50,000 nucleotides of DNA from Symbiodinium natans (GCA_905221605.1 CAJNDS010000621.1:1-50000), one strand, 5' to 3'; numbered from the stretch's first letter, positions 26,866 to 35,806 are shown. Translations and numbers: made by a program. Notes: generated by a model from the letters alone, not told the origin.

Positions 26866-26879
26866 AAATAATAATATTA
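26866..26879 (+). promoter_or_regulatory. AT-rich start motif
   Basis: AAATAATAATATTA abuts the ATG at 26880; same type as before the ATPase and the gene at 24309 (-). Confidence 0.45.
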
Positions 26880-27659
26880 ATGATTAAAACGTTAAAATCT
26901 GAATTAAAATTACGTCCGACGTATGATGAGTTAGTCGGTATGATTGAAAGCCAAGGCGACCCTAACAGACCACCAATAGAGAAAATAATTGACAGAAGAG
27001 CAACATTATTTAGAAATAATCAGTTCGGTAGTCAATTAGATAATGTTGATTTTTTGGGGTTGAAGAAACAAGAAGAAGACAAATTAAAAGAAGAAATGAG
27101 ACAAACACAACTGAGACAAACGGCAATAGCAAGAGGGACATCGGTAGGAATGCTAAACGCCCAGACATCAGTAAGTTCATCAATGCCAAGTGGTGCAACA
27201 ACACCATTTTTAGATTTAGGTTCAACGCCTTCGGAAAGTGAAGTGCCAAATTTAGCCATAGAACAGATTGACGCAATAAGAGCAGAATTAGAACGACACA
27301 ACCAATTTATTAGGAATACGTCATCATCAACAGCCAATGAAGCAAGTAGTGAATTAAGAGAAGTAGGCGACCAAGAAATACCAGACGGTGTAATTTTAGA
27401 AGATGAATTAGAAGAAGATGATGACGATGAAATGCCACCATTAGAAACTGTGCCACCTTCAAGAGATGCGAGAGGAGTTAGATTAAGCAAAGTATCAAAA
27501 AGAGTTAGAGGCAAACAAACCCCAACAACAGACATTCAACCTTCAGCAAGTTCATCAAGCACGGCAAGAGACATTTTAGTAAGTGGAGCAAAAGCAGGAG
27601 TAGAAACATTAGCAAAAGCAGGAGCAACAGCAATAGCAAAATCTTTTTTACCAGTTTGA
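26880..27659 (+). CDS. Unrecognised virion-type protein, paralogue of the gene at 27751
   Basis: 259 aa. The N-terminus reads LKLRPTYDELVGMI and, further on, LDNVDF, closely paralleling LRLRPTFEQI and LDEVDF in the protein at 27751-28560. The middle is acidic (LEEDDDDEMPP), then basic. The last ~35 residues (ARDILVSGAKAGVETLAKAG...) form an Ala/Gly-rich amphipathic helix that could touch membranes. Family not recognised. Confidence 0.65.
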   Translation: MIKTLKSELKLRPTYDELVGMIESQGDPNRPPIEKIIDRRATLFRNNQFGSQLDNVDFLGLKKQEEDKLKEEMRQTQLRQTAIARGTSVGMLNAQTSVSSSMPSGATTPFLDLGSTPSESEVPNLAIEQIDAIRAELERHNQFIRNTSSSTANEASSELREVGDQEIPDGVILEDELEEDDDDEMPPLETVPPSRDARGVRLSKVSKRVRGKQTPTTDIQPSASSSSTARDILVSGAKAGVETLAKAGATAIAKSFLPV

Positions 27660-27678
27660 GCATATAAAACAAATTGCT

Positions 27679-27725
27679 CAATTTTTCAAATTGAAGAATT
27701 TCTTAATTTATCTAAAATAAATTAA
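27679..27725. terminator. Two small hairpins after the gene at 26880-27659
   Basis: CAATTT-TTC-AAATTG (27679-27693) and TTAATTTAT-CTAAA-ATAAATTAA (27703-27725), both perfect, 20-65 bp after the stop. Confidence 0.5.
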
Positions 27726-27750
27726 CAAAATCTATCTTATTTTATATTAT

Positions 27751-28560
27751 ATGTTACGGTTACGCCCGACTTTTGAACAAATTGAACGAGAAGCGAGAAC
27801 AAGCAGATTAAGAATATTACCAGAACGACAAAGAAGAACACAACAAGGGATATTATTAGATGAGGTCGATTTTGATGATTTTGATTTAGGGAAATACGAT
27901 AGGAAAACCTTATTATTGAATGAAAACCCAGAGAAGGGAACACAAACAGATGCGTTCAATGAAACGCCAAGTATAACAGAAAGCGAAAGTATGAGAACAC
28001 CAGAAGAAGAAATTAAAGAAGAACATGAGATGGAAAGCGAAGAGAGCATAAAGATAAGTGAAAAGGAACGCGAAAGGGAAAGAGAACGCGAGCAACCACA
28101 GAAAAAGTCAGTAATGCGAAGAGTTTATGATGCCATGTTTGGAGATGATGAGTTCAGAGAAGAAAGAGAAGAAATGCGAAACAGAAGGCAACAAATTGAA
28201 GAAGATGATTTAGAACGTGAAACACCTATTGAACCACAAAAGAGTGAAGAGAGCGATAACAGTTTGCCTATGAATGTTAAAAAATCTTATGAGCCTTCAT
28301 CGGAATCATCAAGTTCTCGTAGAAGTTCGAACAGAAGTGCATTATTGCCCGTTGAAGAAGAAGCATTAAGCGAATACATTCATTCATCACCACCTGAAAC
28401 AGTTCAAAGTTCTGTGCGGAGTGATAGGACTATTGAATATGTTGATGAACCATCGCCGCCTCAAAGCGTTGTTAGTTCTCGTAGAAGTCAAGAAACCATT
28501 GAGTATATAAGAAGCAGAACGAGTTCAAGGCGTTCAAGTGGTCAATCTGTAAGTTCCTAA
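27751..28560 (+). CDS. Arg/Ser/Glu-rich protein, paralogue of the gene at 26880
   Basis: 269 aa. Begins MLRLRPTFEQI like its upstream neighbour. The central part is a Glu/Arg-rich helix (EKEREREREREQ). The last 90 residues hold SSRRSS-type repeats and two TIEY-containing segments (about 222 and 250), resembling RS-type tails that bind nucleic acid or are phosphorylated. Possibly packages DNA; not recognised. Confidence 0.65.
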   Translation: MLRLRPTFEQIEREARTSRLRILPERQRRTQQGILLDEVDFDDFDLGKYDRKTLLLNENPEKGTQTDAFNETPSITESESMRTPEEEIKEEHEMESEESIKISEKEREREREREQPQKKSVMRRVYDAMFGDDEFREEREEMRNRRQQIEEDDLERETPIEPQKSEESDNSLPMNVKKSYEPSSESSSSRRSSNRSALLPVEEEALSEYIHSSPPETVQSSVRSDRTIEYVDEPSPPQSVVSSRRSQETIEYIRSRTSSRRSSGQSVSS

Positions 28561-28607
28561 GCCAAGAAATAACAGAACCGAGGTAATGAAAAATCATTGA
28601 ACAAAAA

Positions 28608-28631
28608 GACTTAAAGACTTGAAGCCTTAAT
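28608..28631 (+). promoter_or_regulatory. Triple 8-bp motif before the last gene
   Basis: GACTTAAA, GACTTGAA and GCCTTAAT, ending 13 bp before the ATG at 28645. Nearly identical to the copy before polB, 18 kb away. Confidence 0.7.
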
Positions 28632-28644
28632 ATAGTAAGCTAAA

Positions 28645-29022
28645 ATGAAAGAGCCACTGTGTAGATTTGTAGAGTGTGAGGTTTGTAGGATATACAACGG
28701 AACAGCCCTTTATAGAAAAGAACATTTCAACAGACATTTGAACAGCAAAGGACATAAACTAAATGAAGAGTTTAAAACAGTTTCAGACAAGTTTATGAAC
28801 GAGAAAGACGAAAAGAAACGAGATGTATTGTTTAAGGAGCTTGAAAATATCAGCGAAAAGGAAACGAAAACCAGAAAATCAAAATCCTTGGATATAAACA
28901 GAGACCTAACAGAAAAAGAGAGAGACGAATATCTCAAAAAACGACAATCTGAACGAGACGAATATATTAAACAACGACAATCTGAACAAGAAGAAAGACA
29001 GAAAATTAGAAACAAAACATGA
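28645..29022 (+). CDS. U1-type C2H2 zinc-finger protein
   Basis: 125 aa. CEVCRIYNGTALYRKEHFNRH followed by NSKGHK (about 11-39) is a C2H2 finger of the U1/matrin spacing. The remainder is a charged helix with an 11-residue repeat (RDEYLKKRQSE, RDEYIKQRQSE). It carries the triple motif and ends 16 bp before the right inverted repeat. Possibly an early regulator; unproven. Confidence 0.75.
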   Translation: MKEPLCRFVECEVCRIYNGTALYRKEHFNRHLNSKGHKLNEEFKTVSDKFMNEKDEKKRDVLFKELENISEKETKTRKSKSLDINRDLTEKERDEYLKKRQSERDEYIKQRQSEQEERQKIRNKT

Positions 29023-29038
29023 AAGTCAAAACTTACAA

Positions 29039-29531
29039 CAAAAGGACTAACTATAACACGGTAAGCCCCAGAAGGTTGAAAAGTTGGGAAAAGACTGAAA
29101 CGAAGAAGGGGGAGATATGGGGAAGAAATTAGGTTTATTGTTGCTATAAATCATAACAACAACAAACATTCAAACAATGATATGGGAAGGACTTTAAGAA
29201 TATAGGAACGCATAAGGTGGATAGATTAAATTTTAGGGGTGTTGTTATTTGTAGGTTTTGCGGAATGAATGAGGTAGCTTGTCCTTAGAATCCCCTATGG
29301 ATAATGGATAAGGCGGGAAACGAGAGAAAACGAATGAGGGGATGGTAAAAAGTTGGGGCTAAAAATTCGGCGGGAAATACGGGGAAACTGGGCTTAGGAA
29401 ATGCAACAGGTAGCGAAAGAACATAGAACTAAATAAGGGGGCAGGGTCAAGAAAAAGCAGAGCTGGGGGGCAAGTGGGTAGCGATATAACCCTGAAGCCT
29501 TAGCCTGTGAAACCCCCTTTTACATATTTTT
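29039..29531 (-). repeat. Right terminal inverted repeat of the element
   Basis: Reverse complement of 7464-7957, ending CTTTTACATATTTTT directly before a long G-rich tract. Confidence 0.95.
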
Positions 29532-29603
29532 GGGGGGGGGGGGGAGGGGGGGGGGGGAGGGGGGGGAGGGGGGGGGGGGAGGGGGGGGAGGGGGGGGGGA
29601 GGG
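29532..29603. repeat. Poly-G tract at the right element border
   Basis: Runs of 6-13 G separated by single A bases. Together with twelve G at 7452-7463 it suggests that the element entered a G tract. A second G-rich tract lies at 29805-29915. Confidence 0.9.
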
Positions 29604-30389
29604 TCCCTCACAAGAAGGGAATCCTTGCTCAAGCGGGAACCCTGTGGTTGCCCTAAACCCTAAACAAGACCCCCTAGACCCTAGAACCCTAGACCCTAGA
29701 CCCTAAACCCTAAACCTTAAGAGCGGCTCAAGCCGCCGACCCCGCTGGAGCATAGTTGAAAGGTTTAAACGCGCTCGTCAGCTCAACGGAAAAGTGGGAA
29801 ACGTTGGGGGGGGGGGTAGGGGGGGGGGGAGGGTGGGGGGGGGGGAGGGGGGGGGGTGGTGGGGGGGGGGGGTAGGGGGGGGGGTAGGGGGGGGGGGTAG
29901 GGGGGCAGGGGGGGGTGGGGCATAGTGGGCTTTTCCCAAAGGGCCCCTATGTCCTGTGCGAAACCGCCTATGGTCCGTGAGTTTATGCGGTGTGGGTGGC
30001 CTGGCCCTCCATGGAAAAGCTGCCCGGGTACCCCCCCCTACCCCCCCCCCCGCGTTTTGGGGGGGTAAGGAGGGAAAGAGGGAGGTTTTCACCTCCTTTT
30101 CCCATCCAACACGCCGCCAGGGTCGGCGGACCCTAAGCCCTAAACCCTAAACCCTAAACGCGAAGGTGCAGGTATGTCGAGCAACTACCAAATTGAGAAC
30201 AGTTGCAATAGGGTCGGATCACCTGGCTGTGCGCCAGATCGGGCATGTGTGGGCCCTATACGCACCAGGACTCGAACAGCACCAAACGCCCTCAACCCTA
30301 AACCCTATCCCTAAACCCTAACCCTACACCCTAAACCCTAAACCCTAAACCCTAAACCCTAAACCCTACACCCCTATCAGCCCTAGCAG

Positions 30390-30439
30390 ACAGCCGAGGA
30401 CTGGCGCCTGGATCACTTCGCCCCCTTCCCGGAGCTCAG
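30390..30439 (+). CDS. Putative host exon (16 codons)
   Basis: Acceptor CCCTAGCAG, open frame TAEDWRLDHFAPFPEL plus AG, then a GC donor (AG|GCGCTT). A TTTAGGG array follows. Family not recognised. Confidence 0.5.
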
Positions 30440-30460
30440 GCGCTTGCGTTGCACGAGATT

Positions 30461-30554
30461 GGGTTTAGGGTTTAGGGTTTAGGGTTTAGGGTTTAGGGTT
30501 TAGGGTTTAGGGTTTAGGGTTTAGGGTTTAGGGTTTAGGGTTTAGGGTTTAGGG
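30461..30554. repeat. TTTAGGG array, about 13 perfect units
   Basis: G-rich arm directly after the exon at 30390-30439. A matching CCCTAAA arm (about 30776-30978) ends just before the next exon. Confidence 0.95.
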
Positions 30555-30775
30555 TTTCTTGTTGTGGTTTTGCGTGTGGGGGTTAAGGGTTTTAGGTTTT
30601 TTGGTCTTGAGGGTTTAGAGTTTCGGGTTGTAGGGGTGTTGTGTGGTGGTAGGGGGGTTAAGGGTTTTGGGGTTGTTAGGGGTTGAAGGTTTCGGGGTTT
30701 AGGGTTTCGGGTTTTAGGGTATCAGGGTTTTTAGGTTTTTGGGTGCAGGCCCCAAACCACCTAGCTGACCAAGCT

Positions 30776-30978
30776 CTAAACCCTAAACTCGTCTCGTCAA
30801 ACCTCAAACCTTATACCTTAAACCTTAAACCTTAAACCCTAAACCCCGAACCCAAACCCTAAACCCTAAACCCTAAACCCTAAACCCTAAACCCAAAACC
30901 CTAAACCCTAAACCCAAAACCCAAAACCCAAAACCCAAAACGCTAAACCCTAAACCCTCAACCCTAAACCCTAAACCC
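30776..30978. repeat. CCCTAAA array with CCCAAAA variants
   Basis: C-rich arm ending 6 bp before the exon at 30985, complementary in orientation to the array at 30461-30554. Confidence 0.9.
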
Positions 30979-30984
30979 TCAAAG

Positions 30985-31055
30985 AAGCGGTGCGCGGATA
31001 CACCAGTCACCTCCCGAGGCTTGTCCGGGACGTGCCGGTGCCTCGGGCCGCCGAG
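30985..31055 (+). CDS. Putative host exon (23 codons)
   Basis: After CTCAAAG, open for 23 codons (AVRGYTSHLPRLVRDV..., ending PRAAE) to a GAG|GTTTC donor. GC-rich codons. TTTAGGGG arrays follow. Its first phase (2 bases) does not pair with the AG-phase end of 30439, so another exon may lie between. Family not recognised. Confidence 0.5.
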
Positions 31056-32151
31056 GTTTCTTGGGGCTGCCTGTTCCTTTGATGAGGGTTTAGGGGTTTA
31101 GGGGTTTAGGGGTTTAGGGGTTTAGGGGGCTTAGGTTAGGGGTTTAGGGGCTTAGGGGGTTTAGGGGTTTGGGGGCTTAGGGGGTTTAGGTTAGGGGTTT
31201 AGGGGCTTCGGGGGCTTAGGAGGTTAGGGGGTTTAGGGGTTTAGGGGTTTTGGGGTGTTGGGGTCTAGGGGCTTAGGGGTTTGGGGGCTTAGGGGTTTAG
31301 GGGTTTTGGGGTTTCGGGTTTTTGGGGGTTTAGGGGCTTAGGGGTTTAGCCCTAAACCCCAAACCCAATGCTTCAGCGCAACTCGAAACCCCAAACGTCC
31401 TACAAGGCTGGACCCGAGCCGATGTCGTGTGACAGCCAGCAGAGCCCGGCGCCCTCGCCCCAGGGCTTGAATCTTCCACCTCCCAAGGTTCAGGATTCGG
31501 GGTTCGGGGTTTAGGGTTGTTTTGTGTTTAGGGTTTAGGGTCAATGCCACTTTACACCCTAAACTCAACAGAGGCCGCAAGAGCCCCGAAAGCCGCCTAC
31601 TAAGTACTCCCAAGCCAAGCCAAGGGAGCACTGCATTGCGAGACCCCGGGATGGGACGTCTGCCGAGTTCGGGGATAGCCCAGGCCCCGAGGATGTGGGG
31701 GCGCTTTGTTGGGTAGCTGTGACGACATGTATGATTCGAGGAACTGTCCATATCATTGGTTCCCTGTGCCCCCCCACCAAACACAAAACGGCGAAACTCT
31801 AGTCCACTAAGCCCGACTCCACGATACCCCCGGACCCTAATCCCAAAACCCTCTACCCCATACCCAGACCCTCCTGAGCCTTGAGCCCTAAACCATAACT
31901 GGCCTCTCTGTGAGTGCTGAACCCTGAACCCTGAGCCGTGAACCCTGAACCCTAAACCCTAAACAAACGACTCAACCCTAACCAGTCTACTAAACCCTGA
32001 GCCCTAGACTACTAAACTGCTGAACGGCTGAACTACTGAATTGCCAACCTACTGAACCCTAAACCCCAAACCCCAGACCCTAAACCCCTCAACCCTAGAC
32101 CCTAAACCCTAACCCTCCTGGCGCCCTAAACCCTAAACCCGAACGCCCCAG

Positions 32152-32242
32152 GAAGCAGCCTCCCATCTGTGGCCGACGCCACCCGCCTCCTCACAGAGAG
32201 GAGGCCTCGGGAGGCCCAGCAGAGGGCGAAACGGCTTTGCAG
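32152..32242 (+). CDS. Putative host exon (29 codons)
   Basis: Acceptor CGCCCCAG, 29 open codons with a helical, Arg/Glu-rich character (ATRLLTERRPREAQQRAKRL), then a consensus AG|GTTTGG donor. CCCTAAA upstream, TTTGGGG/TTTAGGG downstream. Family not recognised. Confidence 0.55.
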
Positions 32243-32638
32243 GTTTGGGGTTTAGGGTTTGGGGTGTGGGGTGTGGGGTTTAGGGTTTAGGGTTTGGGGT
32301 TTAGGGTTTAGGGTTAAAGGTTTAGGGTTGTGTGTATCAGTGTAGCGTGCAGGGAGTGCGCCCCTTTTCTTTAGATCTAGGGGCGCGCTCCCTATCGCGC
32401 GCTCGCTTAGCTTGGTATCCCACCCCCCACCCCAACTATTCTCGTTTAGGGTTTAGGGTTCCAACCGCCCTAGCAAGGGGGGCTTCCTTGCAAAAGCGCA
32501 CTATCGGCACTGGGAGACCCCGAAATCTGACAGAGGCCTCAACCTTGCCCTGCTTGGGAGAGTCATGGCAAGGTCAGAGGGTCGAGGCTTGTGGCGGGTT
32601 CCAGAGAAGGTTTCCCGGGGTGTAAAGCGGGTTTGCAG

Positions 32639-32754
32639 GACGGGGAGGAGGGCGGGCGCCTTTCGCCCCACGCTCAGAGGAGACAAGCGTCCAGGCAGGG
32701 GTGCTGTCAGAGAGGCTCGAGCACCCATGTGTCTGGCCAGCGGTGCTCTCGCCA
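32639..32754 (+). CDS. Putative host exon (38 codons)
   Basis: Acceptor GGGTTTGCAG, 38 open codons (APFAPRSEETSVQAGVLSER... ending AVLSP), donor GTTTGGGG. The longest open island between the element and the GFA-type gene. Family not recognised. Confidence 0.5.
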
Positions 32755-33050
32755 GTTTGGGGTTTGGGGTTTAGGCTTTGTTTGGGGTGTAGGGGTTGGG
32801 GTTTTGGGGCTGGCTTCGCATGCGCAACCCTAAAATTCTGAGCCCTGAGCTGCTCAACAACCAAACCCTGAACCTTCAACCCCATAACCTCACCCCCAAA
32901 CCCCAAACCCCAAACCCCAAACCCCAAACCCCAAACCCCAAACCCCAAACCCCAAACCCCAAACCCCAAACCCCAAACCCCAAACCCCAAACCCCAAACC
33001 CCAAACTTCAAACCCTAAACCCTAAACCCGAACCCCCAAATCGATCGCAG
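32755..33050 (+). repeat. Provisional intron with matched TTTGGGG / CCCCAAA arms
   Basis: Starts GTTTGGGGTTTGGGG and contains about 16 perfect CCCCAAA units (about 32894-33005) before the acceptor ATCGCAG. Both arms use the same variant unit rather than TTTAGGG, so they are complementary to each other. Confidence 0.7.
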
Positions 33051-33120
33051 GCCCCGTACGTCTACCTCCTCTCTGCGCCAGCGGAGGCGCTCCACTGGGA
33101 GAGCTGGGCGGGAGATGATG
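33051..33120 (+). CDS. Putative host exon (23 codons)
   Basis: Acceptor GATCGCAG, open frame APYVYLLSAPAEALHWESW..., donor GTTCGG. The peptide looks like a folded-domain segment and codons are GC-ending. Family not recognised. Confidence 0.6.
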
Positions 33121-33735
33121 GTTCGGAGTTTAGAGCCTTAAACCCTACCTTTGAAAGCCAGTAGACTCTAATTGTGGGCTACAGTTGCTTGTTTGGGCGC
33201 CACAGTAGCCTCTTATTTTGGGCAACCAGGCGTTTAAGGTAAACCTTAGCCCCCCCCCATAAAAGAAACCCTAAACCCTACATCCGCACAAATCCTTGCC
33301 GAGCTGCCCTCCCCCTCCCCTCCCCCCACCCAAGGTGGGCGAAGCCGAGGCACTCTTCTTGCAGGCTCCACGTGTTGTCGCGAGGGGGGGTGGGCGTTTA
33401 GGCTTCTAAGGGCTTTTTGGGGTTTGGGGTTTTTAGGGTTTGGGGTTCAGGGCGGCTAGGGTTTCTGGCTTCTATGGTTTGGGGTTTAGGGCTTGTCGGG
33501 TTTAGGGTTTAAGGGTTTTGGGCTTAGGGCTTTCAGGGTTTGGGCTTGAGGGGATTTCATCTAGCTTGTTTCTTGAAGTCCCATGAACAATCTGCTTCTT
33601 CCTACATGGGGCTTTAGGGTTAAAACTCGCAGCTGCTTACGATCCGCCCTACAACACTCTGAACCCTCCCCGGAACCAAAACCCCACAACACTAAACCAC
33701 CGCTGCAGGGAGCACTACCCCTAAACCGTAAACCC

Positions 33736-33873
33736 TAAACCCTAAGCCCTGAACCCTGAACCCTAAACCCTAAACCCTAAACCCTAAACCCTAAACCCTA
33801 AACCCTAAACCCTAAACCCTAAACCCTAAACCCTAAACCCTAAACCCTAAACCCTAAACCCTGAACCCCAAGC
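33736..33873. repeat. CCCTAAA array, about 18 units
   Basis: Near-perfect units ending shortly before the exon at 33928; the 5' part of the same provisional intron (33410-33560) is TTTAGGG/TTTGGGG. Confidence 0.95.
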
Positions 33874-33927
33874 CCTAAACCCTGAATCCTGATCCCTAAG
33901 CCCTGAACCCTAAACCGCCGTTGCAAG

Positions 33928-33973
33928 GAGCATACCCTCATGATCAAGACCGGCCCCGCCCTCTGTGCAAGCG
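33928..33973 (+). CDS. Putative host exon (15 codons)
   Basis: After GTTGCAAG, open frame EHTLMIKTGPALCAS, then GTTTAGGG. A similar but truncated sequence (GCTGCAGGGAGCACTACCCC) lies at about 33702-33722. Family not recognised. Confidence 0.4.
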
Positions 33974-34467
33974 GTTTAGGGTTTGGGGTTTGGGGTTTGG
34001 GGTTTGGGGTTTAGGGTTTAGTCGTCTGGATTTGTTCCAACGGAAACAGATTTCATAATAGCGTATTGAAGCATCAAAAGTTGCTGGACACGAAGTTACT
34101 GCCCACCCCGCTTGCGCGCGCCGCCTCGGCAGCCGGGCCGGCCCCAGGAAGGAAAGGAGGAAAGAGGGTTTCACAAAACAAGGTGGGGTCAAGGGGGGGT
34201 GGGGGGGGGGGGGGGGTGGGGGGGGCGGGGGGTGTTGGGTTAGGGGGAAGGAGGCCCGATCCGGGTCTGCTTGTTCCAGACGCTTCTCGGCAGGAAGCCG
34301 AGGCGAATTCTTTTAATAATGGTTTTACTAACATATCATCATTATGTATATTCATCCTACATATCATATGTATATTGTTCATTAACTATAATATCTTGGT
34401 TTAGGGTTTAGGGTTTACGTAGGGTTTAGGGTTTCCCCCCAGGCTGCGACTTCCCCTGTTAACTCTT

Positions 34468-34573
34468 GGGATTTTCCCGCCCCTTCTTCTAACAGTCCTT
34501 AATCGGGATTTTTAGTAACCCCCCCCCGATGACAATCCCGATTGAGGACTGCTAGTGTAAAGGGGAACATCCC
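34468..34573. mobile_element. Fold-back MITE-like repeat, copy 2
   Basis: About 106 bp. Inner arms CAGTCCTTAATCGGGATT (34493-34510) and AATCCCGATTGAGGACTG (34534-34551) pair at 17 of 18 positions. Outer ends GGGATTTTCCC and GGGGAACATCCC match those of the copy at 3719-3828. Confidence 0.6.
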
Positions 34574-34574
34574 A

Positions 34575-34746
34575 ACCCTGAACCCTGAACCCTGAACCCT
34601 AAACCCTAAACCCTAAACCCTAAACCCTAAACCCTAAACCCTAAACCCTAAACCCTAAACCCTAAACCCTAAACCCTAAACCCCTAAACCCTAACCCCTA
34701 AACCCTAAACCCTAAACCCTAAACCCTAAACCCTAAACCCTAGACC
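34575..34746. repeat. CCCTAAA array, about 24 units
   Basis: Long C-rich arm before the exon at 34795; begins with CCCTGAA variants. Confidence 0.95.
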
Positions 34747-34794
34747 CTAAACCCAAGAATCTAAACCCCCAAGCCCAGGTCGACAGTTCTGCAG

Positions 34795-34831
34795 CCTCGA
34801 GCGCATGTGGTTCACTCTCACGGAGGAGCAG
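34795..34831 (+). CDS. Putative host exon (12 codons)
   Basis: Acceptor GTTCTGCAG, open frame LERMWFTLTEEQ, then a GC donor (CAG|GCGGGG) and TTTAGGG array. Family not recognised. Confidence 0.45.
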
Positions 34832-35466
34832 GCGGGGGCTAAGGGCTTCTAGGGTCTAGGGTTTAGGGTTTAGGGTTTAGGGTTTAGGGTTAGGGTTAGA
34901 GGTTTAGGGGGCTAGGGCAATGCATAGCAACTGGAAGCCCGAATCAAAGCCCGAAGCCCCAGACCTCCCCCGTAAAGCTCAACTGAGGGTTGAGGATTCT
35001 GGGATTGGGTTTTAGGGTTTAGGGTTTAGGGTTCAGGGTTTAGGGTTTAGGGTTTGGAGGGTTGGGACCTAGACACACTCAAAGGAAGCTGGCCGCAGCA
35101 AACACTCCTCGCATCTCTTCTTATTGATGTAGGGTACAGGGTTGAATATAGGGTCGGCATAATTGCTAGTAGCATTCCCTGAATTATGGTCTCTATATGG
35201 TTATACTATAATAACCCCCCCACCCCAAAACCATGTTCTAATCATTAAGGCCCCTAGATTCGGAAGGTCTTTGGGACATGTGTTGACTCCGCATCGCCAA
35301 AAATCCGATCCCTCCGACACCCTTTCATCCCAAAGGGCTTCAGCCTAGACCCCAAACCCTAAACCCACTAACTCCTAAGCCCTGAACCCTAGACCCTAGA
35401 CCCTAAACCCTAACCCGAAACCCTGAACCCTAGACCCAGACTCCACCCCAAACCCTGCTCCGCGCC

Positions 35467-35590
35467 ATGGACGCGGAAGCGACGTGCTGCTGCGGCGACG
35501 TGGCCCTCGTCATTCGGGAAGCTCCGATTTCGGCCTGCTACTGCCACTGCCATGCCTGTCGCCGCCGCCGGGCTTTCAAGCAATGTTGCG
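35467..35590 (+). CDS. GFA/CENP-V-type zinc protein, first exon
   Basis: ATG at 35467, then 41 codons. ATCCCGDVALVI and ACYCHCHACRR carry the CxCG...CHCxxCRR zinc ligands of the glutathione-dependent formaldehyde-activating (GFA, CENP-V) fold. The exon ends with one spare base before GTTTAGGG. Later exons of the same fold are at 42135, 42484 and 43155. GFA-family proteins bind zinc and some handle S-hydroxymethylglutathione, but many have unknown roles, so the substrate is not claimed. Confidence 0.7.
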
Positions 35591-35635
35591 GTTTAGGGTT
35601 TAGGGTTTAGGGTTTAGGGAAGCCTAAGCCCTAAA

Positions 35636-35806
35636 CCCTAAGCCCTAAACCCTAAACCCTAAACCCTAAACCCTAAACCCTAAACCCTAAACCCTAAACC
35701 CTAAACCCTAAACCCTAAACCCTAAACCCTAAACCCTAAACCCCAAAAACCCTAAACCCTAAACCCTAAACCCTAGACCCTAAACCCTAAACCCTAAACC
35801 CTAGAA
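35636..35806. repeat. CCCTAAA array, about 24 units
   Basis: Lies 45 bp after the first GFA exon, following a short TTTAGGG run (35591-35618). A second array runs 35935-36010. Confidence 0.95.

Larger units (their letters stand above)
7464..29531. mobile_element. Complete Polinton/Maverick-type virus-like element
   Basis: The boundaries are set by inverted repeats at 7464-7957 and 29039-29531. Inside are the hallmark genes of Polintons: protein-primed DNA polymerase B, retroviral-type integrase, packaging ATPase, double-jelly-roll major capsid protein and minor capsid protein, plus about fifteen further genes. All hallmark frames are intact. Base composition is AT-rich from about 10760 rightwards and clearly different from both flanks. 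G runs lie immediately outside both ends, so a target duplication of G bases is possible but cannot be resolved. No protease of the adenain type was recognised. Whether it moves as a transposon, a virus or both cannot be seen from sequence. Confidence 0.95.
29604..35466. other. Host exon / telomere-repeat mosaic, right of the element
   Basis: Alternating TTTAGGG and CCCTAAA arrays with exon-like islands, listed separately. The stretches 29604-30380, 31090-32150, 33130-33920 and 34832-35466 otherwise hold decayed telomere-like repeats and G- or C-rich low-complexity sequence (29805-29915, 34196-34240) with no convincing gene. Confidence 0.7.

Noticed and set aside
29778-30092. Pro-rich frame on the - strand
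   Set aside because: Product of poly-G low-complexity DNA, as are frames at 29447-29632 and 45251-45439.
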